This document shows positions 33,723-43,159 of a stretch of 64,000 nt of DNA, one piece after another. The stretch lies in assembly GCA_045403155.1 (NCBI GenBank), contig JAXIPB010000088.1:6091-70090 (forward strand). Reading direction: 5' to 3'. The position numbers were made by a program, and so were the translations under genes. The DNA comes from JAXIPB01 sp045403155. Its GTDB lineage: Bacteria > Actinomycetota > Actinomycetes > Mycobacteriales > Micromonosporaceae. Every line of letters begins with the position of its first letter. Position 1 is the stretch's first letter. The notes under the pieces are model-generated. The model did not search any database. It saw only the letters and a program-made list of their open reading frames with translations, and was not told the origin of the DNA.

Positions 33723-35213
33723 GTGACCAGGGTCGCTGATGAACCCCACGGCGGGCGCCCCAGGCGCGCGGTGGACGAGGGCGGCCACGCCACACTGAGC
33801 GGTGGCGGCGCGCGCCGGCTGTACACGGTCGTCGTCTTTGTCGTTCTGGCGTCGCTCGACAACGTCGTCATCGGGATGCAACCCCCGTTGCTCTCCCCGA
33901 TCTCGCAGGCCCTCGACGTCTCCGAGGCATCGGTCGGCGTCGCCATCGGCGCCAGCTACCTGGTGAGCGCGGTCGCGGCCGTGGCGTGGGCGTACTACGG
34001 CGACCGGGCCAACCGCAAGCCTCTCCTGATGTTGGGCACGCTCATCTGGGCGGTCGGCACACTGGTCGTGGCAAGCGCCCCCAACTTCCTGGCGTTCGCC
34101 GGCGGCCAGGCCATCGCGGCTATCGGTCTCGGCGCGGTCGCCTCGGTCGGCTTCTCCGTCGTCAGCGATCTCATCAAGCCCCGCCGCCGGGGCCTGGTGA
34201 TGAGCTTTTGGGGACTGTCGCAGGGCGTCGGCTCGGTCGTGGGCATCATGCTCGTCGCCATCGTCGGGGCATCGGACTGGCGGCTGCTCTTCCTCGTGCT
34301 CACCGGCGCGGGCCTCGCGGCCACGGCGGCCTACTTCTTCACGGCCGACATTCGCAGGGGCGAAAGCGAGCCACAGCTGGCCTCCGTCTTCGCGAGCGGA
34401 GAGGAGTATGACTACCGGATCAGCCGCGCGGACCTGCCGACGATCATCCACTGCCGTACCAACCTCTGGCTCATTCTGCAGGGATTCACCGCGCAGCTCG
34501 TCTTCGGGTCGCTGGCCTTCGTACCGCGGCTATTCCAGGCCAAGGCCGAGAAATTGGGGTACGACCAGGACACAGCGATCGCGATCGGGACCCTCTACGC
34601 CACCCTGTTCACGCTCGGCGCCCTGCTGTCCATCGTCGGCGGGCTTGTTGGGGACCGGCTACAGCAGCGCACGCCGCGAGGCCGAGCAATCGTCGCCGCC
34701 GTGGGGATCTTCGCCGCCATTCCGTTCTACCTGGTGTTGTTCTTCATGCCGCTACGGCTCGACGTGAGCGACGGCGCGGGCACTGGCTCCGTGATATCGG
34801 CAGTGCTCGCCAGCATCGTCACCGAGCCGACGATGACGGTGAGCTTCACCGCGGCGTTGCTGGCCTTGGCGCTCACGTCGGCCAACTCGCCCAACTGGTT
34901 CGCGCTTCTCACCGAGGTGAACCCTCCGGAGCACCGCGGAACCGCGTACAGCCTCGGCAACCTCGTCAATGGAGCCGGCCGGGCGACCGGCACCGGCGTG
35001 ATCGGCGTGAGCTTCGCCGCGCTCGAGCGCGTCCTCGCGTCGCCGCTCAACTTCGCCGTCGGACTCGCCGCCTTCCAGGTCTTCTTCATCCCGACCGGCA
35101 TCATGTACTGGCTCGCGTCGAGGTCGTCGCCGCGTGACATCGCCGCGGTGCATGACCTGCTCGATGACCGCGCCGCCGAGGCGACCGAGACCGCGCCCGC
35201 CCCGCCGCGCTAG
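33723..35213 (+). CDS. MFS transporter
   Basis: A 496-residue major facilitator with 12 or so predicted helices. The loop 2-3 motif is YYGDRANRKPLLMLG, and the conserved acidic residue of helix 1 is in VLASLDNVVIG. A long cytoplasmic loop (RRGESEPQLASVFASGEEYD) separates the halves. LLTEVNPPEHRGTAYSLGNL is typical of exporters. Substrate unknown; it could serve the nearby hydroxyproline genes, but it is on the other strand and separated by DUF2630. The start is GTG. Confidence 0.88.
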   Translation: MTRVADEPHGGRPRRAVDEGGHATLSGGGARRLYTVVVFVVLASLDNVVIGMQPPLLSPISQALDVSEASVGVAIGASYLVSAVAAVAWAYYGDRANRKPLLMLGTLIWAVGTLVVASAPNFLAFAGGQAIAAIGLGAVASVGFSVVSDLIKPRRRGLVMSFWGLSQGVGSVVGIMLVAIVGASDWRLLFLVLTGAGLAATAAYFFTADIRRGESEPQLASVFASGEEYDYRISRADLPTIIHCRTNLWLILQGFTAQLVFGSLAFVPRLFQAKAEKLGYDQDTAIAIGTLYATLFTLGALLSIVGGLVGDRLQQRTPRGRAIVAAVGIFAAIPFYLVLFFMPLRLDVSDGAGTGSVISAVLASIVTEPTMTVSFTAALLALALTSANSPNWFALLTEVNPPEHRGTAYSLGNLVNGAGRATGTGVIGVSFAALERVLASPLNFAVGLAAFQVFFIPTGIMYWLASRSSPRDIAAVHDLLDDRAAEATETAPAPPR

Positions 35214-35237
35214 GGCTGAGCACCCGCCGGCCTCGGG

Positions 35238-35298
35238 CAAGTGTCGTGCACTTACCCGGTTCGACTCGCGAGAAGGGGGCAGGTGCCGTGCACTCGCC
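35238..35298. repeat. Dispersed repeat B, copy 2 (between convergent genes)
   Basis: CAAGTGTCGTGCACTTACCC at the left and GCAGGTGCCGTGCACTCGCC at the right. Each half is a small hairpin, and the two halves can also pair with each other. It fills the 92-base gap between the convergent MFS and glycosyl hydrolase genes, where it could end both transcripts. Confidence 0.72.
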
Positions 35299-35305
35299 AT
35301 GTGGA

Positions 35306-38008
35306 TCAGGATTTTCGTCGCAGCAGGCGCCGGCGCTTCTTGCCCGAGGCGGCCCGGCGCGAGTGGAGATTCATGATCAGGTCGACCACGAGCGCGGTCC
35401 AACCAGTCTGATGCGAGGCGCCGAGCCCGGCCCCGGTATCACCGTGGAAGTACTCGTAGAACGGCACCAGGTCCCGCCAGTGCGGGTCGGTTTGGAAAAG
35501 TTCGTTGCCGCCGTGCACCGGCCGCCGGCCATCCCCGTCAAGCAGGAAGAGGCCGACCAACCGCCGGGTCAGGTCGTCGGCGATGTCGCCGAGGCTGCGC
35601 TTCTCCCCCGATCCGGCCGGATACTCGATGAGAAGGTCCTCACCGAAGAACTCCGAGTAGCGCCGTAGCCCTTCGATGATGAGGTGGTTGACCGGGAACC
35701 AGATCGGCCCGCGCCAGTTGGAGTTTCCGCCGAACAGACCGGTCGCGGACTCGGCCGGCTCGTAGCCCACCGTGAAATCGGTGCCGGCGAGCGTCACCGT
35801 GAACGGGTGCTCAAGGTGCGCCCGCGACAGCGTACGTAGGCCGTGCGGGGAGAGGAACTCGTCCGGGTCGAGCATGCGGGCCAGAATCCGGATCAACTGC
35901 TCGGGCCCGACCGCGGAGAACAGGCGCTGCTGCCCACCGCCCGCCCGCCGCCGCGGGGCGATCGCGTCGCCGTACTCCGCCTTCTTGTTGAGTTTCCACC
36001 GCAGCCGACCCGCGAGGTTCGGCAGCCGACCTAGGGTCTCCCCGGGAAGATTGGCGGTGGCCGCCAACGGCAGAAGGCCCACCACCGAGCGCGCCTTGAG
36101 GGGGACCTTCTCGCCGTCCGGTTGACGGATCACGTCGTAGAAGAACCCATCCTGCTCGTCCCAGAGCCCCTGCTCGTACGCGGCCGAGGCGATGTACGCG
36201 AAATGCTCGAAGAACTTCGTGGCCAGGTCCACATAGGCCGGTTGCCGCGCGGCGAGCACGAGGCTCATCTCGAGCAGGTTGAGCGCGTACATCGCCATCC
36301 ACGCCGTACCATCGCTCTGCTCGAGCACGCCCGAGACCGGCAGCGCGGCGCCGCGATCGAACGGCCCCACATTGTCCAGGCCGAGGAAGCCGCCTTCGAA
36401 GACGTTGTTGCCGCCGGAGTCCTTCTGGTTCACCCACCAGGTGAAGTTCATCAGCAGCTTGTGCAGCACCCGGGCGAGGAACTCGTGGTCGCGCGCACCG
36501 TCCAGCTCGAACACCCGGAGCGCCGCCCAGGCATGCAGCGGTGGGTTGACGTCGTCGAGTGCCCACTCGTACGCCGGGATCTGCCCATTGGGGTGCATGT
36601 ACCACTCGCGCAGCAGGAGCAGCAGTTGCTCCTTGGCGAAGCCCGGGTCCACCCGGGCTATGGCGACGCACTGGAAGGCCAGGTCCCACGCGGCGAACCA
36701 CGGATACTCCCATGGGTCCGGCATGGAGATGACGTCGAAGCTCGACATGTGCCACCAGTGGCGGTTGCGTCCCCGGGACGACGAGGGTGGTTCCGCGTAG
36801 GGGTCGCCGGTGAGCCAACGGGCGACGTCGTAGTGGTAGAACTGCTTGCCCCACATAAGTCCCGCCACGGCCTGGCGGAGCACCATCGCCTCGTCTGCGC
36901 TGGCGCCGGCCGGCGTCACCTCGGCGAAGAAATCGTCCGCCTCCCTCTGCCTGCCCGCCATGACCGCATCGAAGCCGGTCGCGAGGTCGAGTGCGGCACG
37001 GCTGCGCGAGGCCGCCTCGGCCGACCAGTCGTCGTTGGCGTCCGCGACCTGCGCCAGACGAAGCCGGATTTCCTTCACCCCGCCCGCGTCCACCTCGATC
37101 GTGTAGTAGAGGGCGGCCTTGGTGCCTACGCGCTCCGGATTCACGCTCGGCTTGCCGTCGACGACGTGGTCGTTAATGCCGTCCTTGGGGTACGGGGAGC
37201 GGTTGCCCAAGCCCCAGAGTCGCTCGGCGTTGGATTCGTTGTCGCAACAGAGGGGGGTTGGATCGCCATCCGCGGCCAGCACGAGGCGACCCAGATGCGA
37301 GTGCTCGGCGAGGAGGGTCCCGCCGTCGTACCCGCGGATCTGCGGTACGTCATCGCACCCCGGCAAACCCCACGCCCAGGTGTTGCGGAACCAGAGCGTG
37401 GGCAGCAGGTGCAGCGTCGCCGTCTCTGGGCCGCGATTCGCCACCGTGATCTTGATGCACATCTCGGTCGGCGTCGCCTTGGCGTAGTCGACGTTCACGG
37501 CCCAGTAGCGGCCCTCATCGAAGATTCCGGTGTCGACCAGTTCGAACTCGGGCTCGGCGCGGCCTCGTGCGGCATTGGTCCGCACGATGTCGCCGTACGG
37601 GAAGCGACGCTGCGGGTAGTGGTAGCGCCACCTCATATACGAATGGGTCGGCGTCGAGTCGAGGTACCACCAGTACTCCTTGGCGTCCTCGCCGTGGTTA
37701 CCCTCGGGCCCGCCCAGGCCAAAGATCCGCTCCTTCATGATCTGGTCTTGCCCGTTCCACATCGCGAGTGCGAAGCAGAACGTCTGCCGCTCGTCACAGA
37801 TGCCGGCGAGGCCATCATCGTTCCAGCGGTACGCCCGTGACCGCGCGTGATCATGAGGAAAGTAGTCCCACGCCGTCCCATGATCGCTGTAGTCCTCGCG
37901 GACCGTCCCCCACGCACGCTCCGACAGGTACGGCCCCCAGGCCCGCCAGGACCGGTCGCCCGAATCCGCCGCCCCGAGCCGTGCCCGCTCCGCGCCCTGT
38001 TCATTCAC
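35306..38008 (-). CDS. GH63-like (MGH1-type) glycosyl hydrolase
   Basis: About 900 residues. The N-terminal half is a beta-sandwich (WGPYLSERAWGTVREDYS, WWYLDSTPTHSYMRWRYHYP). The C-terminal half is an (alpha/alpha)6 barrel with WHMSSFDVISMPDPWEYPWF, NPPLHAWAALRVFE, NVFEGGFLGLDN and WRGPIWFPVNHLIIEGL, as in GH63-related glucosidases. It probably trims alpha-glucosides in the cytosol, since no signal peptide is seen. The GTG at 38008 is chosen because the longer frame to 38113 would cover the divergent debranching-enzyme promoter. Confidence 0.88.
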   Translation of the reverse strand: MNEQGAERARLGAADSGDRSWRAWGPYLSERAWGTVREDYSDHGTAWDYFPHDHARSRAYRWNDDGLAGICDERQTFCFALAMWNGQDQIMKERIFGLGGPEGNHGEDAKEYWWYLDSTPTHSYMRWRYHYPQRRFPYGDIVRTNAARGRAEPEFELVDTGIFDEGRYWAVNVDYAKATPTEMCIKITVANRGPETATLHLLPTLWFRNTWAWGLPGCDDVPQIRGYDGGTLLAEHSHLGRLVLAADGDPTPLCCDNESNAERLWGLGNRSPYPKDGINDHVVDGKPSVNPERVGTKAALYYTIEVDAGGVKEIRLRLAQVADANDDWSAEAASRSRAALDLATGFDAVMAGRQREADDFFAEVTPAGASADEAMVLRQAVAGLMWGKQFYHYDVARWLTGDPYAEPPSSSRGRNRHWWHMSSFDVISMPDPWEYPWFAAWDLAFQCVAIARVDPGFAKEQLLLLLREWYMHPNGQIPAYEWALDDVNPPLHAWAALRVFELDGARDHEFLARVLHKLLMNFTWWVNQKDSGGNNVFEGGFLGLDNVGPFDRGAALPVSGVLEQSDGTAWMAMYALNLLEMSLVLAARQPAYVDLATKFFEHFAYIASAAYEQGLWDEQDGFFYDVIRQPDGEKVPLKARSVVGLLPLAATANLPGETLGRLPNLAGRLRWKLNKKAEYGDAIAPRRRAGGGQQRLFSAVGPEQLIRILARMLDPDEFLSPHGLRTLSRAHLEHPFTVTLAGTDFTVGYEPAESATGLFGGNSNWRGPIWFPVNHLIIEGLRRYSEFFGEDLLIEYPAGSGEKRSLGDIADDLTRRLVGLFLLDGDGRRPVHGGNELFQTDPHWRDLVPFYEYFHGDTGAGLGASHQTGWTALVVDLIMNLHSRRAASGKKRRRLLRRKS

Positions 38009-38093
38009 GCTTCGTATTCTGTCGGAGGCTCGCTCGTGACTGCGACCGCGTGCCCGGTCGAGGGTGGCGTAGGTCACGCCGCACACTGGTGGC

Positions 38094-40040
38094 ATGCCGC
38101 CGGCGTCATTCACCTTCGGACCACAGGTCTGCGGCTCGCTCGACGCCGGAGCGCAGCGGGAGTGGCTGATTACGGACGGTAGCGGAGGCTACGCGATGGG
38201 CACGGTCAGCGGCCTGCGCACTCGGCGCTATCACGGTCTTCTCGTTGTGGCGGGCGACATCCCGGGCCGGCGCACGATGGCCCTTGCCTCGCTGGACCCG
38301 ATCATCACACTCCGTGGTGGGGCGGTGGTGCGGCTCGCCGCTCACGAGTGGGCCTCGGGGTCGGTGGCACCCGACGGGCACACGCTGCTGGCGAGCTTCG
38401 AGTTACGCGATGGCCTGCCGCGATGGCGTTGGCGGGTGGGAGAGGTGGTGCTGGAGCGGATACTGGCGTTCCAGCACGGCACACCGTCGCTCGCGGTCGC
38501 CCACACCCTCGTCGCGGGCGGGCCCATTGGGCTCGCGGTCGAGCCGCTCTGCACCTGGCGGGACATGCACGGCGAACGCCACGCCGAGAGCGGACTCCGG
38601 GTCGAGAAGACCGCAGACGGCGTTCTCGTCGAGGACTCGTACCGCGTCGCGGGGCCGGGGTTCGAACCGGATGGCGAGTGGTATTCAGGGGCATACCACC
38701 GCGAAGAGTCCTCCCGCGGCCTCAACCCGACCGAGGACCTCTTCCGCCCCGGCCGCTTTGTCGGGGCTCTCGATAACGGCCAGACGCTCGAGATCCACGC
38801 CTGGGCCGGCGGCCCAGATGTGCTGGCCACGCCACCCCCGCCGGCACGTGAGGTCATCACGGCGGCCCGCCGCCGTGCCCGCACGCTCACCCGGCCCGAG
38901 GACGACGAGACCACCGGGGCGCTCACGGTCGCGGCGGACGCCTTCATCGTGCGCACGGGCACCGGCCGACCCGATGTCGTCGCGGGCTACCCCTGGTTCG
39001 GTTCCTGGTCGCGGGACACGATGATCGCGTACGAGGGCCTGTTTCTCGCCACCCGGCGCGCCGACGAGGGGCGCTCACTGCTCCGAGCGCACGCGGAGAC
39101 ACTCTCCGAGGGCATGCTGGCCAACACGGCGGACACCGGTCACGTCGATCACAACACGGCCGACGCCACACTCTGGTTCCTACACGCGGTCGACCGCCAC
39201 CTCGCGACCACCGGCGACGACGATCTCGCGGCGGAACTGTGCGCCGCCCTGGATCGGGTGATCGCCAAACACCGTGAGGGCACCCGGTACGGCATCCGCG
39301 TCGACCCGACCGACGGGTTGCTCACGCAGGGCGCGGACGGCTACGCATTGACCTGGATGGACGCGATCGTCCACGGTGGACCGATCACGCCGCGCCGGGG
39401 GAAGGCGGTCGAGCTCAACGCCTTGTGGATCAACGCTCTTGGTGCGCTCGGCGGGCTCCGGGAGCGGCTGGGCCGCGATCGGGCGGACCTCGACAGACTG
39501 CGCGATCGGGCGGTCGGGTCCTTCCGCCGCCGATTCCCTTCCGGAAACGGCTGGCTGTACGACGTCATCGACTCCCCCGGTCGCGGTGGCGTTGACGGTG
39601 GCGCTGACGCATCGCTGCGCCCGAATCAGCTGCTCGCCTACGGGCTGCCGTACGCCCCGATGCGGGGAACCGACCCAGCACCGGTGCGCGCCGCCGCCCG
39701 TACCCTGCTCACCCCCCTCGGCCTTCGGACCCTCTCCCCCACCGATCCCTCATACCTCGGCGTGCACCGAGGCGACCCGGCAACCCGGGACCGGGCCTAC
39801 CACCAGGGCACCGTGTGGCCGTGGCTGATCGGCCCGTACGCCGACGCGGCCGCCGCTGTCGGCCTGCCCACCGACGGCATCCTGGATGGGCTGCGGGCCC
39901 ATCTCGGCGAGTGGGGAGTCGGCTCGGTGAGCGAGACCGCTGACGGCGACCCGCCGCACGCGGCCACCGGCTGCCCGTTCCAGGCGTGGTCGGTCGCCGA
40001 GACACTGCGGATCCACCGCCGCCTCACCGACCACGAGTGA
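38094..40040 (+). CDS. Glycogen debranching enzyme (amylo-alpha-1,6-glucosidase)
   Basis: A 648-residue protein. The N-terminal domain (REWLITDGSGGYAMGTVSGLRTRRYHG) is the bacterial GDE N-domain. The C-terminal barrel has AGYPWFGSWSRDTMIAYEG, TADATLWFLHA, LTWMDA and YHQGTVWPWLIGPYADA, as in the GH133 amylo-1,6-glucosidase family. It removes alpha-1,6 branches of glycogen-like glucans. It is divergent from the GH63-like hydrolase, 85 bases away, so the two may share control in glucan breakdown. Confidence 0.93.
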   Translation: MPPASFTFGPQVCGSLDAGAQREWLITDGSGGYAMGTVSGLRTRRYHGLLVVAGDIPGRRTMALASLDPIITLRGGAVVRLAAHEWASGSVAPDGHTLLASFELRDGLPRWRWRVGEVVLERILAFQHGTPSLAVAHTLVAGGPIGLAVEPLCTWRDMHGERHAESGLRVEKTADGVLVEDSYRVAGPGFEPDGEWYSGAYHREESSRGLNPTEDLFRPGRFVGALDNGQTLEIHAWAGGPDVLATPPPPAREVITAARRRARTLTRPEDDETTGALTVAADAFIVRTGTGRPDVVAGYPWFGSWSRDTMIAYEGLFLATRRADEGRSLLRAHAETLSEGMLANTADTGHVDHNTADATLWFLHAVDRHLATTGDDDLAAELCAALDRVIAKHREGTRYGIRVDPTDGLLTQGADGYALTWMDAIVHGGPITPRRGKAVELNALWINALGALGGLRERLGRDRADLDRLRDRAVGSFRRRFPSGNGWLYDVIDSPGRGGVDGGADASLRPNQLLAYGLPYAPMRGTDPAPVRAAARTLLTPLGLRTLSPTDPSYLGVHRGDPATRDRAYHQGTVWPWLIGPYADAAAAVGLPTDGILDGLRAHLGEWGVGSVSETADGDPPHAATGCPFQAWSVAETLRIHRRLTDHE

Positions 40041-40157
40041 TCACTGGCCCGGGCGTCGCGATCAAGGGCGGTGAGACGAACCACAAATCGACCATTGCCT
40101 TGTGCTCTACTCTCCTCACCCACCCGTCACCGGGACAATAGGTGCTCAGGAGGCGTG

Positions 40158-40412
40158 ATGAAGCTCAAGCTCGACCTGCATGACATCTACAATCGCCACG
40201 CCGACATCGAGCGCGCGCTGAACGACATCATCGCCGAGGCGGTCGCGAAGAAGGCCGAAATGGTGGAGATCATCCCGGGTAAGGGCTCTGGCCAGTTGAA
40301 GAAGCGGGCGTTGCGATTCCTCGATCAGAAGGAGATCAAGTCCATCTATCACCGGGTGGAGAAGGACTCGAAGAACTTCGGTCGCATCTTCGTGCACTTC
40401 CGGTGGCGATGA
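40158..40412 (+). CDS. Smr domain protein
   Basis: An 84-residue stand-alone Smr-like domain: LKLDLHDIYNRHADIERALN, then VEIIPGKGSGQLKKRALRFL and FGRIFVHF. The LDLH and GKGSG motifs match the MutS2-type small MutS-related domain, which binds or nicks nucleic acid. Function here is unknown. The ATG has a good AGGAGG ribosome site. Confidence 0.88.
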   Translation: MKLKLDLHDIYNRHADIERALNDIIAEAVAKKAEMVEIIPGKGSGQLKKRALRFLDQKEIKSIYHRVEKDSKNFGRIFVHFRWR

Positions 40413-40430
40413 ATCCGTCGATCTGCCTTC

Positions 40431-40655
40431 CTATCGGAGAACGTCGTCGATCGAGTCGGCGGTGGCGGCGCGGCGAATCCAGGTCGTGAGCTGGTCGAGG
40501 TCGGTGCACGATGCGATGCGGGCACGGGCATCACCGGACACGTCGATGCCACGTGCGCCCAGCACCGCGAGTAGCGCCGTTGCCTCGCCCGCGGCTCGGC
40601 CCTCGGCGATGTACTTGCGGGCGAAGTCGCTCTGGTACTGGTACGTGGTGGTCAT
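40431..40655 (-). CDS. C-terminal fragment of an Rpn-like nuclease family protein
   Basis: A 74-residue frame, MTTTYQYQSDFARKYIAEGRAAGEA, ending TDLDQLTTWIRRAATADSID. From memory this is the usual C-terminus of actinobacterial Rpn/YhgA-like (PD-D/E-x-K) proteins whose N-terminus is the preceding frame. The ATG overlaps the stop of that frame by four bases. The middle domain (about 70 residues) expected between them is absent, so the locus looks like one gene broken by deletion and frameshift. Confidence 0.65.
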   Translation of the reverse strand: MTTTYQYQSDFARKYIAEGRAAGEATALLAVLGARGIDVSGDARARIASCTDLDQLTTWIRRAATADSIDDVLR

Positions 40656-41140
40656 GAGCGCTCCGGATTTTCAACCGCGCGGTAGGGATCGGTCAGGAGT
40701 GGGATCTGCCGTGGCCCAATCACGGTGGGGGTGAACAGATTGCCGGGGCCGAGCGATACGGTCCGCCCGCACCAGGCGGCGGTGGCGGCGTGAGGGCAGA
40801 TGACGAGGAGCGCGGTCGGGCACCGGAGCCGGGCGCGTACCGTCGTCAGGTAGACCGGCCAGCTGAAGCGCTTGGCCGGGTCGCGGCTGAGTTGGATCTC
40901 GACCACGACGGCCAAAACCGCGTTCTCGCCGGCGCGCAGTTCCACAACCGTGTCGGCGCGGTGCTCGATCGGGGTCAGCTCACCCGAACCCAGGTGGGCC
41001 TGCTCGTAGGCGGGCAGGCTGACTCCGAATGCCACGGTGAGCAGCTCTGCTGCGAGCGCCGGCCGGTGTCGAAACATCTGGATCAATGCTTCATGCGGGT
41101 TTGAGGGCACGGGATCTACACTACGAAGAGCCACTGACAT
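40652..41140 (-). CDS. N-terminal part of an Rpn-like nuclease family protein
   Basis: A 162-residue frame: PSNPHEALIQMFRHRPALAA, VELRAGENAVLAVVVEIQL (the E-x-Q/K part of a PD-D/E-x-K nuclease core), RARLRCPTALLVICPH and LGPGNLFTPTVIGPRQIPLL. In intact relatives the chain continues through a helical region to the C-terminal segment found in the following gene. Here it stops at ENPERS. The ATG at 41140 is preferred over 41251. It may be inactive. Confidence 0.65.
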   Translation of the reverse strand: MSVALRSVDPVPSNPHEALIQMFRHRPALAAELLTVAFGVSLPAYEQAHLGSGELTPIEHRADTVVELRAGENAVLAVVVEIQLSRDPAKRFSWPVYLTTVRARLRCPTALLVICPHAATAAWCGRTVSLGPGNLFTPTVIGPRQIPLLTDPYRAVENPERS

Positions 41141-41249
41141 ATTGAGCTGTATCAGGGGCTTGTCACGCCGGCCGTGTTCGCAGCCCGATCGCGAACTGCG
41201 CTGGCGGACGTTGCCCGACGGAGGCAGCGCCGGTAGAGTGCCGCTTCGC

Positions 41250-42233
41250 ATGGTCGATATCGGTCAACCTACGATCGCGGATGTCACCTTCCGCAACCCC
41301 CGCCATCCAGTCGTGGGGATTCACACCCTGCGCCTCAAGGACCTCTACCGCGGCTCCGCGGACCAGCCCGAGACCGCACGCCACCGCGTTCCCGTGCATC
41401 TCCTGGCACTCGTCACGGCCGGCCGGGCCAGCTTCACCGTCGACTTCGAGACCTACCCCTGCCGGCCCGGTGGGCTGCTGTGGGTTCGCCCCAGCCAGTT
41501 CGTAGGGTTCCCCCCGCCGGGCATCGACGCGACCCTGGTTCTGTTCGAACCGGGCTTCCCGTACGACGGTGCGGCGCCGGCCGGTACCCCGGCGATCACC
41601 AGCGGCGGCGCGAATTGGGTCACCGGCGGGACGTACTGGCAGCCCGCCGGCGAGGACGGGGAGGCGATAGTGGACGGGATCATTCAGCTCGAGATCGACT
41701 ACGCCCGCATCGTCAAAGGCGATGACATACCGCTGCAGGTGCTGCGCCATCAGCTCTCGGCTTTGCTGGTACGGGTCGCCCGCTTGGAGCCGGAAGGCGG
41801 ACCCGGACAGGCCGCGGCGGACAGCGAGATTCTGACTCGCTTCCGGCGTGAGATCGACGGCGGATTCGCCAGTACGCGCCAGGTCGAGGAGTACGCGCAA
41901 CGTCTCGGCTGCTCGGTGCGAACGCTCACCCGTGCCAGTCTCGCGGCGACGGGCCGCACCGCTAAGCAACTCGTTGACGATCGAGTGTCGCTGGAGGCCA
42001 AGCGCCTGCTCGCCGAGAGTGACCTGTCCGTAGCCGAGGTCGGCTCGCGGCTGGGGTTCAGTGAGCCGACCAATTTTGGGCGCTTCTTCACCCGTACCGT
42101 TGGGTCGTCGCCCGGACAGTTCCGGGCTGAGAGCATGCGCGCGGCCGCCGAGGCCAGTCGGGCAGCCGCGGCCGCTCCGCCGGCCCAGCCACTGGCGGCC
42201 GCACTCGCGAAGGCCGGCGCGTCGCGAGGCTGA
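41250..42233 (+). CDS. AraC family transcriptional regulator
   Basis: A 327-residue regulator. The N-terminal cupin-like sensing domain (HRVPVHLLALVTAGRASFTV, GGLLWVRPSQFVGFPPPG) precedes the double helix-turn-helix at about residues 205-300: RQVEEYAQRLGCSVRTLTRA and LSVAEVGSRLGFSEPTNFGR. The tail is alanine-rich. The ATG at 41250 or a GTG at 41238 may be the start. No adjacent target operon is obvious; the divergent gene is the broken Rpn-like gene. Confidence 0.9.
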   Translation: MVDIGQPTIADVTFRNPRHPVVGIHTLRLKDLYRGSADQPETARHRVPVHLLALVTAGRASFTVDFETYPCRPGGLLWVRPSQFVGFPPPGIDATLVLFEPGFPYDGAAPAGTPAITSGGANWVTGGTYWQPAGEDGEAIVDGIIQLEIDYARIVKGDDIPLQVLRHQLSALLVRVARLEPEGGPGQAAADSEILTRFRREIDGGFASTRQVEEYAQRLGCSVRTLTRASLAATGRTAKQLVDDRVSLEAKRLLAESDLSVAEVGSRLGFSEPTNFGRFFTRTVGSSPGQFRAESMRAAAEASRAAAAAPPAQPLAAALAKAGASRG

Positions 42234-42312
42234 TACATCGCCTTTCGGCATGCCGAGCCGTCACGATGGGTGGATCCTGGATCTATGCCGGATCAGGAGG
42301 GGGAAGGGATCC

Positions 42313-42735
42313 ATGCCGACACAACTCGTGCGTGACATCATGACGACACCGGTCGTCGGCGTCGCCGAAACTGCCACGCTCGTTGAGGCCGCTCGGCACA
42401 TGAGAATGTATGACATCGGGGACGTGCTCATCGTCGACGGCGACGCCGTGCGGGGTATTGTCACCGACCGCGACATCGTGATCCGGGCGCTTGCCGCCGA
42501 TCTCGACCCGGCGACCACCACCGTTGGCGATGTCGCCACGCGCGATCCCGTCGTGATCGGGCCGGACCAGCCGGCAGCAGATGCGGTGCAACTCATGCGG
42601 GACCGGGCTCTGCGCCGGTTACCGGTGTGCGAGGACGGCCATTTGGTCGGCGTGATCACACTGGGTAACCTCGCGACGGAGCGGGATCCCGAATCCGCGC
42701 TCGCCGATATCAGCGCCGCGCCGCCGGACCACTGA
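42313..42735 (+). CDS. CBS domain pair protein
   Basis: A 140-residue protein with two CBS motifs: VRDIMTTPVVGVAETATL with GIVTDRDIVIRALA, then VGDVATRDPVVIGPDQPAAD with LVGVITLGNLA. Such stand-alone pairs bind adenosine nucleotides and regulate partners. The ATG at 42313 follows a GGGAAGGG purine run. It lies beside the sigma/STAS locus but has its own spacing. Confidence 0.92.
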   Translation: MPTQLVRDIMTTPVVGVAETATLVEAARHMRMYDIGDVLIVDGDAVRGIVTDRDIVIRALAADLDPATTTVGDVATRDPVVIGPDQPAADAVQLMRDRALRRLPVCEDGHLVGVITLGNLATERDPESALADISAAPPDH

Positions 42736-42817
42736 GGGACTTTCCCCATTAATACGGAGTGAAAGCGGGTCCAGGTCGGTCGTTTCGCCGGCTCGGGACA
42801 GCCTCTAGGATGACCAC

Positions 42818-43147
42818 GTGACCGCGGCCTACCTTTCGGTGGAAGAGAAACGCACCCCGAATGAGGCGGTCCTGGTCCTCACCGGCGAGATTGACATGGC
42901 GACGGCCGGTAACCTTCGAGCCGCGACCGACCGAAGCTTGCAAGACCCGCCTGGCCGACTGGTCCTCGACTTCTCCGGCGTGACGTTCTGCGACTCACAG
43001 GGCCTGGCCGTGCTCATCTCGCTCAATCGCGCGGCGACCGCGGCCGGAAGTCGGCTCGTGCTCACCAACGTCGGCGACTTTGTGGGTCGCCTCCTTGAGG
43101 TCACCGGCCTCGGAGCCGCGTTCGAGGTCGACGGGCGTACAGGCTAG
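42818..43147 (+). CDS. Anti-sigma factor antagonist, free STAS domain
   Basis: A 109-residue single STAS domain like RsbV/SpoIIAA. The phosphorylation site is VTFCDSQGLAVLI; S60 follows the aspartate as in RsbV (DSTG), so it can probably be phosphorylated by an RsbW-type kinase. The core LVLTGEIDMATAGNLRAA and LLEVTGLGAAFEVD are typical. The start is GTG. It converges on the STAS-sigma fusion gene with only 12 bases between stops. Confidence 0.92.
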   Translation: MTAAYLSVEEKRTPNEAVLVLTGEIDMATAGNLRAATDRSLQDPPGRLVLDFSGVTFCDSQGLAVLISLNRAATAAGSRLVLTNVGDFVGRLLEVTGLGAAFEVDGRTG

Positions 43148-43159
43148 GGCGACGGTCGG

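Noticed and set aside
33723..35213. MFS transporter as the hydroxyproline importer
   Set aside because: It is on the opposite strand, separated by DUF2630, and resembles exporters; position alone is not enough.
36122..37840. Plus-strand open frame of 572 codons inside the GH63-like gene
   Set aside because: It is fully antisense to a well-conserved enzyme and has no recognisable fold.
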